Shown piece by piece: positions 38,230 to 48,690 of a stretch of 64,000 nucleotides of DNA. A program made the translations under genes and the position numbers. Source of the DNA: Cyanobacterium sp. HL-69 (GTDB lineage: Bacteria > Cyanobacteriota > Cyanobacteriia > Cyanobacteriales > Cyanobacteriaceae); assembly GCA_002813895.1 (NCBI GenBank), contig CP024912.1, forward strand, positions 558,001 to 622,000. The letters run 5' to 3'. Position 1 is the stretch's first letter. Every line of letters begins with the position of its first letter. Under the pieces are notes generated by a model. It worked only from the letters and a program-made list of their open reading frames with translations, was not told the DNA's origin and made no database searches.

Positions 38230-39234
38230 CTATAAATGAACCTTCCCATCAGGCATGGTTGCCCCTGTCAGAATTGCATCTGATAAATCTATGCCTGATA
38301 AATCAGCATCCCGTAAATTTGCTCCTGTAAAATTAGCACCCCTGACAATAGCCCCATCAAGACAAGCCCCCCAAAGGTAAGCCCCGTGTAGGTTGGCATT
38401 ACTTAAATCAGCACCCTTCAAATTAACCAAATTAAGATTAGTAAAACTTAAATCCGCCATTCTCAAATCCGTTTCACTCAAATCACTTTTCATCAAATTT
38501 GCTTGAACAAATTGAGCACCTTTTAACTGGCCTTTATTTAACACTACATTTTTTAAATTGGCCTTATCCAAAACACTGCGACGCATATAGGCAGACTGCA
38601 TATTACTGCCACTAAAATCACTGCCATAGAGTTTCATGCCGCTCATTTTTGTCTCTTGTAAATCCATGGCACTAAAATTGATACCGTGTAAATCTAAGCC
38701 GTTGAGAAAAGCCCCTTTTAACTTAATGCCATAGAGTTTTGCCCCTCGCAAATTAGCACCACTTAACCTTGCCCCACTTAAATTTGTCCAATTCAAATTA
38801 GCCTTTTCTAAGTTAGCACCCCGTAAATTAATCCCTTCCAAGTTAGCACCACAAAGATTTACGGCTGGTAGATTTGCCATATAAAGGTTAACCCAATTTA
38901 ATACCGCACCGCTGAGGGTTGCCCCTTGTAAATCTGCTTTGTGTAGTTGAGCTCCCTGTAAGTCAGCTTTAGTTAAATCAGCCTCTATTAATAGAGCTTC
39001 TTTGAGCTTTACAAAACTTAGATTTGCACCATAAAGAAAAGCACCGCGCAAATCAGATTCAAGTAAAAAACATCGTTGTAAATCTGACCAAGCCAAATGA
39101 GCTTCCATCAATTTAGAGCGAGACAAATTAGCATAACTTAAGTTCATGCCGCTTAAATTACTCTTACTAAGATTGATTTCTCTAAAGTCGCGATCGCCCT
39201 GATTATAACGCTTGAGTATATCACTTATTTGCAT
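38230..39234 (-). CDS. Pentapeptide-repeat protein
   Basis: 334 residues, nearly all A(D/N)Lxx repeats (for example ANLSRSKLMEAHLAWSDLQ) that form a right-handed quadrilateral beta helix. Only about 20 residues precede the repeats and no signal peptide or other domain is visible. Cyanobacteria carry many such proteins and most have no known task; gyrase mimicry, seen in MfpA/Qnr, is not supported here. It ends one base after the purL stop, convergent. Confidence 0.9.
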   Translation of the reverse strand: MQISDILKRYNQGDRDFREINLSKSNLSGMNLSYANLSRSKLMEAHLAWSDLQRCFLLESDLRGAFLYGANLSFVKLKEALLIEADLTKADLQGAQLHKADLQGATLSGAVLNWVNLYMANLPAVNLCGANLEGINLRGANLEKANLNWTNLSGARLSGANLRGAKLYGIKLKGAFLNGLDLHGINFSAMDLQETKMSGMKLYGSDFSGSNMQSAYMRRSVLDKANLKNVVLNKGQLKGAQFVQANLMKSDLSETDLRMADLSFTNLNLVNLKGADLSNANLHGAYLWGACLDGAIVRGANFTGANLRDADLSGIDLSDAILTGATMPDGKVHL

Positions 39235-39624
39235 TTCTTCTCTCCTGAAACTAGGGGTTAAAATAGATTAATCAGTGATAAATAGCACCAAAAACAATTA
39301 TCTTGATAATCTTTATTTTGTCTAAAACAGATGCTTTTTATAGAAACTAATCCTAAATTAATCAAGTCAAAATAACCCCCAGAGCTTAACTATTATCAAT
39401 ATACTGAGTGATTCCCTTGAGTTATTTGTCTTTAATTATATTATCCCCATTTCAAAAATAGTTCTATTATTAATAAAACCTAGCCAAAGTTATCTAAACT
39501 TGATTTTTAGTTACAAAAATATACAAAAAAAATCCGTAAAAAATACGGACGTTAATAAAAATAATAGGGGGCTTAAACCCCTTCTCTCCCCATAGATAAA
39601 AAAAAGAATTAACCCTGAGTAAAT
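39235..39624. other. 390-bp spacer with two hairpins
   Basis: There is no gene. Two hairpins lie near the end of the next minus-strand gene: TCCGTA-AAAAA-TACGGA at 39533-39549 and an AGGGGG-CTTAAA-CCCCTT type at about 39566-39583. On the minus strand the second is followed by TATTATTTTTATT and probably terminates the gene at 39625. The remaining part is AT-rich and featureless. Confidence 0.55.
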
Positions 39625-40449
39625 CTAAGACTCCCGAGGAATAAACTCTTTTTCCTCCTCTTTATAAAACCATGGAATGCCATCAGGATCTCGACTTTGA
39701 CTCCAAATTCCGAAATCATCATCTAACTTTCTCTTACCCACAGTGCTAGGGCTAACCTCCAGACGCTTTGCCAACTCAGTTTGATTTAAAACTAAAGTAG
39801 AAGTCTCGATAACTTCCCCCAAATCAGACTTAATCACCTCTGGGGGGGCTACAGAAGGAGTATCATCCTCCTCAGAGATACTTTTGTTACTATGGTCACT
39901 AATAGATTCTTTGGTTGTCGATGAATCATCCGCGTCAACCGAAGTATCAACAACGGCAGAAGATTGGCTCGGAGTTTCAATTACTGTGGTAGCATTCTCA
40001 TCGGAACAATGAGAATCAGATGAAGAGATTAAATTAGTTTTTGGTGCAGATTCGGTTTCACTATCATCAAGAATACTGCCCAAAGTGTTGGCTGTTAAAA
40101 AATAATAAACAACTCCTTGATCATCATAAAGTCTTTTTACTGCTCCATATTCCTCTTTTTTACGATCTAAATACCATTTAGATATACGAGAGCTTAAACC
40201 TGTTTTTGAAGATAAATCCAATATAGTTAAACATCCTTTATTGACGTTAACTAGTTGATTAAATAGAGGATCAATTTGTGTAGATAGTTGTTGCCATTGG
40301 TAGGTTTGCCATAGCTTCCACCCTAGTGCAAAAGCAAAAGCTCCCACTATTAGGGGCCAGGCGACAAAAACCACCATGGTTATAAGAGCGAAAGGCAGTA
40401 ATACTAATAGTAAACCGTTAGCACCACTATCTATTACTTTTCCAGTCAT
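39625..40449 (-). CDS. Unknown cyanobacterial membrane protein with two HTH-like segments
   Basis: 274 residues. A long hydrophobic N-terminus (about 12-43, probably two membrane passes) is followed by a winged-helix-like segment (GCLTILDLSSKTGLSSRISKWYLDRKKEEYG, about 93-122), an acidic Ser/Thr-rich linker (about 150-205) and a second helix-turn-helix-like piece (LNQTELAKRLEVSPSTVGKRKLDDDF). No known family is recognised. A membrane-tied DNA-binding role is a guess from this layout. Confidence 0.6.
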   Translation of the reverse strand: MTGKVIDSGANGLLLVLLPFALITMVVFVAWPLIVGAFAFALGWKLWQTYQWQQLSTQIDPLFNQLVNVNKGCLTILDLSSKTGLSSRISKWYLDRKKEEYGAVKRLYDDQGVVYYFLTANTLGSILDDSETESAPKTNLISSSDSHCSDENATTVIETPSQSSAVVDTSVDADDSSTTKESISDHSNKSISEEDDTPSVAPPEVIKSDLGEVIETSTLVLNQTELAKRLEVSPSTVGKRKLDDDFGIWSQSRDPDGIPWFYKEEEKEFIPRES

Positions 40450-40555
40450 AGTGTTAAGTGGTTAATTTGATTATGAACATTCTATTTTAGCTGATTTTGG
40501 GCTATCTCCTAAAATTGCAAAAAAAATTAATACGTTATTGTCAAAAGTGGTGTTA

Positions 40556-40641
40556 CAAAGGTGGGTAATGGGGAATGGGCAATGGGGAATAGGCAATGGG
40601 TAATGGGGAATGGGCAATGGGGAATAGGCAATGGGCAATGG
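40556..40641. repeat. Minisatellite of GGGAATGGGCAAT units
   Basis: Short units of the type GGGTAATGGGGAATGGGCAA and GGGGAATAGGCAAT repeat about seven times without regular longer spacers. Such arrays are common in intergenic DNA of cyanobacteria and change in number between strains. It lies between divergent genes upstream of the cysteine desulfurase. Confidence 0.8.
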
Positions 40642-40730
40642 TAAACCATAATTGACAATCAACGACGATTAATGGACAATTAATTTATTATTAATTCTCG
40701 ATTATCCATTATCCATTATCAATTAAGATC

Positions 40731-41888
40731 ATGCGTCCAATATATTTAGATTGTCATGCTACTACTCCCATGGATAAAAGAGTTTTGGAGGCGATGATGC
40801 CTTTTTTTACGGATTATTTTGGCAATGCCTCTAGTGTTGCCCATGTTTATGGTTGGGAAGCAGAAGCAGGAATAAAACAGGCTAGAGAAATTATTGCGAG
40901 CGCCATTAATGCCAAGGAAAGTGAAATTGTTTTTACCAGTGGCGCCACGGAAGCAGATAATTTGGCCATCAAGGGGGTGGCAGAGGCTTATTTTGATAGA
41001 GGAAAACATATTATTACCGTGGCAACGGAGCATAAGGCGGTAATTGAGCCTTGCGAATATTTGATGGATTTAGGTTTTGAGGTGAGTTTTTTACCAGTAA
41101 ATCAAAATGGTTTATTGGATTTGGATTTATTACAAAAGACGATGCGAGAGGATACTATTTTGGTATCCGTGATGGCGGCTAATAATGAAATTGGAGTATT
41201 GCAACCTTTAGCCGAAATTGGGAAGATTTGTTATGATAGGGGGGTTATTTTTCATACTGATGGGGCTCAGGCTATTGGTAAAATCCCCATTGATGTGCAA
41301 TCAATGAATATTGATTTGATGTCTTTGACGGCTCACAAAATTTACGGGCCAAAGGGTATTGGGGCTTTATATATTCGTCGTCGCAATCCGAGGGTAAAAA
41401 TTGCACCCCAAATTCAGGGGGGAGGGCAAGAAAATAAAATTCGCTCTGGTACTCTGTGTACTCCTAATATTGTGGGGTTTGGTAAGGCGGTAGAAGTGGC
41501 GATCGCCCTTATGGAAGCAGAAAACCTCAAACAAAAACAATTGAGAGATTATTTATGGCAAGAAATCAGTCAACTAGAAGGAGTTATCCTTAACGGTGAC
41601 TTAGAAAAAAGACTACCAAACAACCTCAATATTAGTGTTAAAAATGTAGATGGTTCAGCTTTATTACTCGCCCTACAGCCCACTGTTGCGGTTTCTTCGG
41701 GTTCCGCTTGTACCTCCGAATCCACCAAACCTTCCCATGTTTTGACAGCCCTAGGACATTCCAAATCCCTTGCTCAAGCCTCCCTAAGATTTGGCATTGG
41801 TAGATTTAACACTGAGGAGGAAATAAAAAAAGTGGCACAAGCCACCCTAGATGCGGTTACAGCTCTACGAAAATCAGGCAGACAATAA
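40731..41888 (+). CDS. Cysteine desulfurase (IscS/NifS family)
   Basis: 385 residues. PIYLDCHATTPMD at the start, the PLP lysine in LTAHKIYGPKGIGALY near 203 and the catalytic cysteine in SSGSACTSESTKPSHVL near 327 in a long loop mark the group I IscS/NifS type. It takes sulfur from cysteine for Fe-S clusters and thiolated tRNA. No isc genes are adjacent. It could also serve as the DndA-like sulfur donor, but nothing here shows that. Confidence 0.93.
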   Translation: MRPIYLDCHATTPMDKRVLEAMMPFFTDYFGNASSVAHVYGWEAEAGIKQAREIIASAINAKESEIVFTSGATEADNLAIKGVAEAYFDRGKHIITVATEHKAVIEPCEYLMDLGFEVSFLPVNQNGLLDLDLLQKTMREDTILVSVMAANNEIGVLQPLAEIGKICYDRGVIFHTDGAQAIGKIPIDVQSMNIDLMSLTAHKIYGPKGIGALYIRRRNPRVKIAPQIQGGGQENKIRSGTLCTPNIVGFGKAVEVAIALMEAENLKQKQLRDYLWQEISQLEGVILNGDLEKRLPNNLNISVKNVDGSALLLALQPTVAVSSGSACTSESTKPSHVLTALGHSKSLAQASLRFGIGRFNTEEEIKKVAQATLDAVTALRKSGRQ

Positions 41889-41891
41889 TTT

Positions 41892-42317
41892 TTAACAGGA
41901 GCGAGAAGTGCGATTTAAACGGCGGTGAATATCACTCAATGCCTTGGTATTTTTCACAGGCTCTCGGGGAGATGGTAATTCATTATTGGGCCAGTTATCC
42001 AAATCATCACACACACAACTAGACTCTTGAAACCCAACCGCAATAATAGGAACAGGCATACTACAACGGGCGCAATCACTAATATCCCACTTAGAAGAAA
42101 GCAATTCTTGAATCGTTTCGTTAGTACCTTTAACATAACAATCACCCGTGGCAGGATCTGAAATTAAATCCCAACATCTCTCAAATTCTAGGCTATAGCG
42201 ATCGCCCATAACCACCCTCTTGGGCAAAATAGCCTTATTTTGACGGGCGATTATCACTGGTTTTTGTAACTGAAACCAATAGGCCAAATATTTTTTTACC
42301 GCTTCTGGAGATGCCAT
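41892..42317 (-). CDS. Conserved cyanobacterial protein, unknown function
   Basis: 141 residues. The C-terminal half has a cysteine pattern (CARCSMPVP ... CVCDDL) that might bind a metal; the N-terminus (AVKKYLAYWFQLQKPVII) is helical. No known domain is recognised. It converges with the cysteine desulfurase gene, 3 bp apart. Confidence 0.6.
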   Translation of the reverse strand: MASPEAVKKYLAYWFQLQKPVIIARQNKAILPKRVVMGDRYSLEFERCWDLISDPATGDCYVKGTNETIQELLSSKWDISDCARCSMPVPIIAVGFQESSCVCDDLDNWPNNELPSPREPVKNTKALSDIHRRLNRTSRSC

Positions 42318-42388
42318 ATATATCTACTTTTTTAGGTGTGTTAGCTCCATCCGATCATAACCCGTGATTTTCAAAACCCCCCAAATCT

Positions 42389-43042
42389 TTAGCTATTCTC
42401 AAGATTTGAATCATAACCAAAAACGTTTTTAAACATCATCACCAATTGTTTTTTAACCTCCTCCATGGACACATTAGACACAAAATTAACCAACCTCGTC
42501 ACCGACTTATCTCGAATCCCACAGGGAATAATCTGCTCAAACCCCTCTAAATTACAGTCCACATTGAGGGCTAAACCGTGCATAGTAATCCATCTTTTAA
42601 CCTTAATACCCATAGCACAAATTTTTTGCTCATTCACCCAAACCCCCGTTAAACCCTCAATTCTTGTTCCTTCCACCCCATAAAAAGCCAACAATTGAAT
42701 TATCACCTCTTCTAATTGCCGTAAATACCAATGTAAATCCTGCTGATGGTTGCGTAAATTCAAAATGGGATATATCACAATCTGCCCTAGGCAATGATAT
42801 GTTACCTCCCCGCCCCTTTCTGTGCGAAATAGCTGACCAGAAAAATCATTTAGGTCAAATTTGAGGTTGTCAAGGGTTGAACCCGTACCAAGGGTATAAA
42901 CTGCGGGATGTTCTACTAATAATAAAACATCATCTAAATCGGCATGGTCTAACCTGTTTTGTACCAATTTTTTTTGATAATTCCATACTTTTTCATAGGG
43001 CATGACACCTAAATTTTCGATTAATAATCTTTTTTTTGCCAT
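42389..43042 (-). CDS. lipB: Octanoyl-[acyl-carrier protein] transferase
   Basis: 217 residues with VLLLVEHPAVYTLGTGS, GGEVTYHCLGQIVIYPILNL and the catalytic lysine region WVNEQKICAMGIKVKRWITMHGLALNV. LipB moves octanoyl groups to lipoyl domains of 2-oxoacid dehydrogenases and glycine cleavage protein H. lipA is not in the window. The start ATG is directly followed by AKKRLLIENLG, typical for the family. Confidence 0.93.
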   Translation of the reverse strand: MAKKRLLIENLGVMPYEKVWNYQKKLVQNRLDHADLDDVLLLVEHPAVYTLGTGSTLDNLKFDLNDFSGQLFRTERGGEVTYHCLGQIVIYPILNLRNHQQDLHWYLRQLEEVIIQLLAFYGVEGTRIEGLTGVWVNEQKICAMGIKVKRWITMHGLALNVDCNLEGFEQIIPCGIRDKSVTRLVNFVSNVSMEEVKKQLVMMFKNVFGYDSNLENS

Positions 43043-43488
43043 TATTAAACAAATAAATAAAAATTAATTAAATACTAAAAAAATAATTTATTTAACCTAA
43101 TATTATAGTTGTTAAACTATCCATAGTGTAACTCTTAGCAAATTGTAGATGGTGAAATTTGCATGAAATAAAAAAATAGAGAATTAATTATAAAGTGATA
43201 ATAAACAAAAAGAGAACTATCCATTATTAAAAATTTCCCCATTAATCATGATGTAACATGGATTAATTCGTCCTAAATCATCAAAAAGAGTTAAATAATA
43301 TTTGTATTTGTGAAAAATATTGTCATCTTTTTTTAGTAGCCAATTATACTCTTATAACATTAATTTAATAAGCACATTTTTCAGAAAAAGTACACAAGGT
43401 TAAGCAATAGTTAAAAAATGCAAAAAAAGTTGAACCTCAAAAAATCTGATGCTAGACTGAGTACAAATACTGAAAGTATATTGCAATT
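43043..43488. other. 446-bp upstream region of phosphoketolase
   Basis: Very AT-rich DNA between divergent lipB and the phosphoketolase gene. Apart from the promoter at 43430-43458 I see no gene, RNA or strong repeat. Confidence 0.5.
43430..43458 (+). promoter_or_regulatory. Sigma70-type promoter of phosphoketolase gene
   Basis: TTGAAC (43430-43435) and TAGACT (43453-43458) are 17 bp apart and lie about 30 bp before the start codon. The match is fair, and the short leader would leave little room for a Shine-Dalgarno element. Confidence 0.45.
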
Positions 43489-45903
43489 ATGGTTCAAACT
43501 CCCACACAACTAAATCAAGAGTCTTTAGTGTTAGACTCTGAGGAACTGAGAAAAATAGATGCCTACTGGCGCGCCTGTAACTATTTGGCGGTAGGAATGA
43601 TCTATTTGCGTTCTAATCCTCTTTTAAAAGAACATCTAAAACCAGAAGATATTAAGTATAGATTATTAGGTCATTGGGGTTCTAGCCCAGGATTGAGTTT
43701 TGTATATGTGCATCTCAATCGCCTTATAAATAAGTATGACCTCAATATGATTTATTTGGCAGGACCTGGCCATGGGGCCCCTGGTATTCTTGCACCCGTA
43801 TATTTAGAAGGTACTTATTCCGAGATTTATCCAGATAAAAGCATGGATGAGGAAGGAATGCGCAAGTTTTTTAAACAGTTTTCTTTTCCTGGCCATATTG
43901 GTAGCCATGTAACCCCAGAAACCCCTGGTTCGATTCATGAGGGGGGAGAGTTGGGTTATAGTTTATCCCACGCTTACGGCTCTATATTGGACAATCCTGA
44001 TCTTATCTCCGTGGTGATGGTGGGTGATGGGGAGTCGGAAACTGGTCCTTTGGCGACTTCTTGGCACTCCAATAAGTTTATTAATCCTATCCGTGATGGG
44101 GCAGTGTTGCCGATTTTGCACCTCAATGGTTATAAGATTGCTAACCCTACTATTTTGTCTCGGATTTCCCATGAGGAGTTACACGCTTTATTTGTGGGTT
44201 ACGGTTATGAGCCTTATTTTGTGGAAGGGGATGACCCTGAAATTATGCACCAGAAGATGGCTAAAACCCTTGAGGAGTGTGTTAATAAAATTAAGGAAAT
44301 TCAGTCAGAAGCAAGAAACAGTGGTGTGCCTAAGCGTCCTAGATGGCCGATGATTGTTTTTCGCTCTCCGAAGGGGTGGACTGGCCCGAAAAATGTTGAT
44401 GGTCATAAGGTGGAGAATTTTTGGCGATCGCACCAAGTTCCCATGGGCAATATGCACAGTAACACAGAACATTTGCGCCTATTAGAGGAGTGGATGAGAG
44501 GTTATAAACCAGAGGAGTTATTTGATGAAAATGGTACCTTGATTCCCGAATTACGAGAATTAGCACCGAAGGGGGCTAGGCGTATGAGTGCCAATCCCAT
44601 TGCCAATGGGGGATTATTAAGAAAAGATCTTGATTTACCTGATTTTAAAGATCCTGAATATGCCCTACAAATTACCTCTCCTGGTAAAACTCGTTTTGAA
44701 AACACCAAAGCCATGGGGATTTTCTTGCGAGATGTTATGGCTCGTAATATGACCAGTTTTCGGGTATTTGGCCCCGATGAAACTGCTTCTAACCGTCTCC
44801 ATCCCATTTATGAAGTCTCCAAAAAGGTATGGATGGCGGATTATTTACCCGAAGATGAAGATGGTGGAGAACTTTCCCCCGATGGTAGGGTAATGGAAAT
44901 GTTGAGTGAGCATACCCTCGAAGGATGGCTCGAAACTTATCTCTTGACAGGGCGCCATGGTTTATTCCACACCTACGAAGCCTTTGCCCATGTCATTGAT
45001 TCCATGTTTAACCAACACGCTAAATGGTTGGATATATGTAAAAATCATGTGCCTTGGCGATCGCCCGTATCCTCCCTCAATATCTTACTATCCTCCACAG
45101 TGTGGAGACAAGACCACAACGGCTTTTCCCACCAAGATCCAGGTTTTGTGGACTTAGTCACCAATAAAAGTGCAGATGTTACTAGGGTATATTTTCCCCC
45201 CGATGCCAACTGTTTATTAAGCGTCATTGACCACTGTTTGCGCAGTAAAGACTATGTCAACGTCATCGTCGCCGACAAACAAAGTCACCTCCAATATTTA
45301 ACCATTGAAGATGCCGTCAAACACTGTACCAAAGGCATTGGCATTTGGGATTGGGCAGGGAATGACCATGAAAAAGGCAAAGCCAACGAGCCAGATGTAA
45401 TTATGGCATCCTGCGGTGATGTACCTACCATGGAAGCCCTCGCTGCCACAGCGATTTTAAGGGAAGAATGTCCTGATCTCAAAGTAAGATTTGTTAACGT
45501 GGTGGACATCTTCAAATTGCAAGATGAAACCGAACATCCCCACGGCTTATCTCACCGAGACTTTGTCACCCTTTTCACCGAAGATAAACCCATTATCTTT
45601 AATTTCCATGGTTATCCTTGGTTAATTCATAAACTAGCTTATCGTCATCCTAATCCTGAGCGTCTCCATGTGAGAGGTTATAAGGAAGAAGGTAATATTA
45701 ATACTCCCCTTGAGTTGGCTATTAAAAACCAAATTGATCGTTTCAATTTAGTTATTGATGTCATTGACCGTGTCCCAAAACTAGGATCTAAGGCAGGATA
45801 CCTTAAGGAATTGATGAAAAATGAAATCATCGATAATCTTAACTATGCCCATACCCATGGTATTGATAAGGAAGAAATGCGCAATTGGCAATGGCCTTTT
45901 TAG
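43489..45903 (+). CDS. Phosphoketolase (XFP family)
   Basis: 804 residues. The thiamine diphosphate domain has [23 protein letters not shown]; the N-terminal part has [17 protein letters not shown] and [27 protein letters not shown], all typical of Xfp. The enzyme splits xylulose-5-P and/or fructose-6-P into acetyl-phosphate and a shorter sugar phosphate. In cyanobacteria it gives a route to acetyl units that avoids the CO2 loss of pyruvate decarboxylation. Substrate preference cannot be told from the sequence. Confidence 0.95.
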   Translation: MVQTPTQLNQESLVLDSEELRKIDAYWRACNYLAVGMIYLRSNPLLKEHLKPEDIKYRLLGHWGSSPGLSFVYVHLNRLINKYDLNMIYLAGPGHGAPGILAPVYLEGTYSEIYPDKSMDEEGMRKFFKQFSFPGHIGSHVTPETPGSIHEGGELGYSLSHAYGSILDNPDLISVVMVGDGESETGPLATSWHSNKFINPIRDGAVLPILHLNGYKIANPTILSRISHEELHALFVGYGYEPYFVEGDDPEIMHQKMAKTLEECVNKIKEIQSEARNSGVPKRPRWPMIVFRSPKGWTGPKNVDGHKVENFWRSHQVPMGNMHSNTEHLRLLEEWMRGYKPEELFDENGTLIPELRELAPKGARRMSANPIANGGLLRKDLDLPDFKDPEYALQITSPGKTRFENTKAMGIFLRDVMARNMTSFRVFGPDETASNRLHPIYEVSKKVWMADYLPEDEDGGELSPDGRVMEMLSEHTLEGWLETYLLTGRHGLFHTYEAFAHVIDSMFNQHAKWLDICKNHVPWRSPVSSLNILLSSTVWRQDHNGFSHQDPGFVDLVTNKSADVTRVYFPPDANCLLSVIDHCLRSKDYVNVIVADKQSHLQYLTIEDAVKHCTKGIGIWDWAGNDHEKGKANEPDVIMASCGDVPTMEALAATAILREECPDLKVRFVNVVDIFKLQDETEHPHGLSHRDFVTLFTEDKPIIFNFHGYPWLIHKLAYRHPNPERLHVRGYKEEGNINTPLELAIKNQIDRFNLVIDVIDRVPKLGSKAGYLKELMKNEIIDNLNYAHTHGIDKEEMRNWQWPF

Positions 45904-45908
45904 GAATT

Positions 45909-46066
45909 ATACTAAATCCCGTTCTAATAATATACTAATTAGGGTGGGGAACAGGGAATAGGGAACGGGGAACAGTTTTTCAAGGTTGATAGTTGTAGAT
46001 TGATAAGCTAATTATCTCTATTCATAAGTTAACCCATAGGTATATTACCCAAGAAGAATTTGGTAT
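45909..46066. repeat. MITE-like unit, related to 28932-29052
   Basis: Bounded by ATACTAAATCC and, inverted, AATTTGGTAT. Its first 42 bp after the end nearly match the unit at 28937-28978 (common core AATAATATACTAATTAGGG). A short GGGAAC-type minisatellite has grown inside this copy. Confidence 0.5.
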
Positions 46067-46081
46067 TACTGCCAAGTAAGG

Positions 46082-46101
46082 CAAGGGGTTTAAACCCCTT
46101 G
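46082..46101. terminator. Palindrome between convergent genes, probable bidirectional terminator
   Basis: CAAGGGGTTTAAACCCCTTG is a perfect 20-bp palindrome between the ends of the convergent phosphoketolase and GH57-like genes. The same core recurs at 50874-50893 and, decayed, near 55732-55745 and 39566-39583. Confidence 0.5.
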
Positions 46102-46146
46102 TTATTCAAGAAACAATTTCCCCACAGGGTCTAAAATTGCTAAAAC

Positions 46147-48690
46147 CTATCTACCACAATGGACTGATAAATATTCCCCTAGCTTAAAGAGCGATCGCAA
46201 TTTAGGACTATTGGGTATTAATGTTTCTTTTTCGATGATACTCTCGATGGATTTTTGATGAACAAAGAAATATAATTGCTCTTGTACCTTATGTAAACAA
46301 AGATCAATTTTTAATAGTTTACCCAAATCGATGATACTTTTAATACTATCAATATCCTGTTCAATGGTTTGAATCGAAGCACCATCCAAAATTTGAGTCA
46401 AGAAATCTCCCATCAGTTTTTCCAAAGTTTCCTTAGCATCTGGTATCTCTAACTTACAGTTTAAATGATCCGCCTCCGATGCGATCGCCTCTAACTCCAT
46501 CAAATAACCCTCCACATTACAAGACATGGGGCATTTAGTCGCCAACTCCTGAATCACCTGAGTACAACGATAGGAAATTGCCACCTGGGCCGCCACCTGC
46601 AACTCTTGAGGCACGGGCATATCATCCCGATAATAAGCTAAAAGAATACTGTAATTATCTCGATATACCTGAGTATAAAGTTGATCAAGATGTTTTTTGG
46701 TCGTCTCCATCAACTTATCACGGATAATTAATTTCTCCTCCCCGAAAATCTGTTGCAAATCAAAAGACTGATTACCAAACAACTCACTCATCAACAAAAT
46801 AACTTCCACCACACTTATATCCTTAAGGGCAGAGAATAATTTAGACTTAATCTGACTATAGGCTAAACGACTGGTAAAAGGTTGGATACAACAATGGAAA
46901 TCCCACCCTCCTAGATGAATTACCCCAAAAACATAGTGAGAGCTTTCTAGGGTAATCTGAGAAGTTAATTTAACCTGCCCCACCGCTAAAGTTAATGAAC
47001 CAACTTGCTGTTTTTGATAGTCTAATTGGTGCGCATCATAACAGTAGATTGTCTCATCCGTTGAATAATTGGTATAGAGAGAACTAATAGCATAATGGGC
47101 GGCTACTTGCTTGAGGGTAATTTGACTAGGGATTACCGACTGTAGATATACTTGTCCACCATTGCCATAACTCTCCACATTACTAGGTGCCTTTTTGAGA
47201 CGCTTAATAAACTCTTTTTCTAATTGGATACCCGAAATTTCCCCCGCTAACTCCATAGCCCTTGAAGCATAACGTAATATCTGCGTACCCTCTGGACGGG
47301 AAATTTCTTCAAAAAACCATCCGCAACTGGTAAACATCAATAAAGAATTACGCTGCATCTCCAACAACCGTAAAGCGTCAATTTGTTCAGAAGGAGGTAA
47401 GGATTGACGGCTATGGTTTGCCAAAAACTTGTCCACATTGTCGGGGCTACGATCTAAAATAACTTTCACATACTCATCCCTCGCCTTCCAAATATCGATG
47501 AAATAGTTAGGGGCAACTTCTTCATATACCTTGGTTAACTCATCTCGTAACCAGTTGAGGCTATCCCGTAAAGGACGGCGCCATTTGAGGTGGAAACCTC
47601 CACCGCCCCCACAACCACAATCATCCTGCCACCTATCTACCCCATGGGAGCAACTCCAAGCGGTGACGGGTTTTAGTTCCACTTCCCAAGTGGGTTCTAC
47701 TAAACTAAGATAGTGGGCATAATTGGTTACATTCCAGCCTTGCTGGGGAAATTCTTTTGTAAAGGCATAGGCGAGACATCTTTCGGTATCTCTTTTGTGG
47801 TGTCCAAAGGTTTCTCCATCGGTGGCAACAGAAATTAACTGAGATTTTCGGTCATCTCCTCTGATGGCTAACTTGAGACGGGAATAAAAGTTATGGCTAC
47901 TAGATAACACATCCCCAAAACCCATATCTCCTGATATGGGGCCATCATAAAAGAATAGATCAATGTGACCATGTCCTTTAACATAACAACGATAGGGACG
48001 AGTAGGATCGATTTGTCCTCCTCCTACTTCTAACCATTCTCCTTTTGTGCCGTCGGGATTTGTGGGGCGACATTTTTTGGCTTGGCCTGGAGCAAGGATA
48101 ATAAACTTTATCCCTTCATCGATTAACACTCCTAGGGTGGCGTAATCCACGGCGGTTTCTGCTAACCACATTCCTTCTGGATGGCGTCCAAATCTTTGAT
48201 AGAAGTCGGTGATACCCCAGCGCACTTGGGTATATTTATCTTTTTCGTTGGCTAGGGGCAGAATAATATGATTATAAACCTGGGCGATCGCATTTCCGTG
48301 ACCATTAAGCCTTGCACAACTCGCCTTATCTGCTTCTATAATCTTCTCATATACTTCTTGATCATATTTTTGCAACCATGACATTAGAGTAGCTCCAATA
48401 TTGAAGCTCAAATATTCAAAGTTATTGACAATGCCCACTATCTGCCCTTGATCATTATATATACGAGCAAATACGTTGTTACGATAACATTCATGAAAAA
48501 TTCTTTCATTCCAATCATGGAAAGGATGGGCGCTCGGTTGACGCTCAATGGCATTTAAGTAGGGGTTTTCTCTGGGAGGTTGGTAAAAATGCCCATGGAC
48601 GGTTACATATATTCCTGTAGCTGTAGGTCGGGTATTTTCTTGCTTTTCAACGGTTAAATTCTTAGGGTTTGTTGCGGTAACTGTACTCAT
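46147..48690 (-). CDS. GH57-like protein with DUF3536
   Basis: 847 residues. YVTVHGHFYQPPRENPYLNAIERQPSAHPFHDWNERI near the N-terminus and the ATDGETFGHHKRDTERCLAYAF block belong to the glycoside hydrolase 57-like family with C-terminal DUF3536. Substrate is not known; relatives act on alpha-glucans. A Cys/Gly cluster (DDCGCGGGGGFHLKW) in the middle is also typical of the family. The catalytic pair should be checked against a structure. Confidence 0.88.
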   Translation of the reverse strand: MSTVTATNPKNLTVEKQENTRPTATGIYVTVHGHFYQPPRENPYLNAIERQPSAHPFHDWNERIFHECYRNNVFARIYNDQGQIVGIVNNFEYLSFNIGATLMSWLQKYDQEVYEKIIEADKASCARLNGHGNAIAQVYNHIILPLANEKDKYTQVRWGITDFYQRFGRHPEGMWLAETAVDYATLGVLIDEGIKFIILAPGQAKKCRPTNPDGTKGEWLEVGGGQIDPTRPYRCYVKGHGHIDLFFYDGPISGDMGFGDVLSSSHNFYSRLKLAIRGDDRKSQLISVATDGETFGHHKRDTERCLAYAFTKEFPQQGWNVTNYAHYLSLVEPTWEVELKPVTAWSCSHGVDRWQDDCGCGGGGGFHLKWRRPLRDSLNWLRDELTKVYEEVAPNYFIDIWKARDEYVKVILDRSPDNVDKFLANHSRQSLPPSEQIDALRLLEMQRNSLLMFTSCGWFFEEISRPEGTQILRYASRAMELAGEISGIQLEKEFIKRLKKAPSNVESYGNGGQVYLQSVIPSQITLKQVAAHYAISSLYTNYSTDETIYCYDAHQLDYQKQQVGSLTLAVGQVKLTSQITLESSHYVFGVIHLGGWDFHCCIQPFTSRLAYSQIKSKLFSALKDISVVEVILLMSELFGNQSFDLQQIFGEEKLIIRDKLMETTKKHLDQLYTQVYRDNYSILLAYYRDDMPVPQELQVAAQVAISYRCTQVIQELATKCPMSCNVEGYLMELEAIASEADHLNCKLEIPDAKETLEKLMGDFLTQILDGASIQTIEQDIDSIKSIIDLGKLLKIDLCLHKVQEQLYFFVHQKSIESIIEKETLIPNSPKLRSLFKLGEYLSVHCGR

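Noticed and set aside
40556-40641. GGGAATGGGCAAT array as CRISPR
   Set aside because: Units are contiguous and vary in length; there are no unique spacers. It is a minisatellite.
40731-41888. Cysteine desulfurase as DndA partner of the solitary dndE
   Set aside because: The genes are 39 kb apart and the enzyme looks like a housekeeping IscS/NifS; nothing links them.
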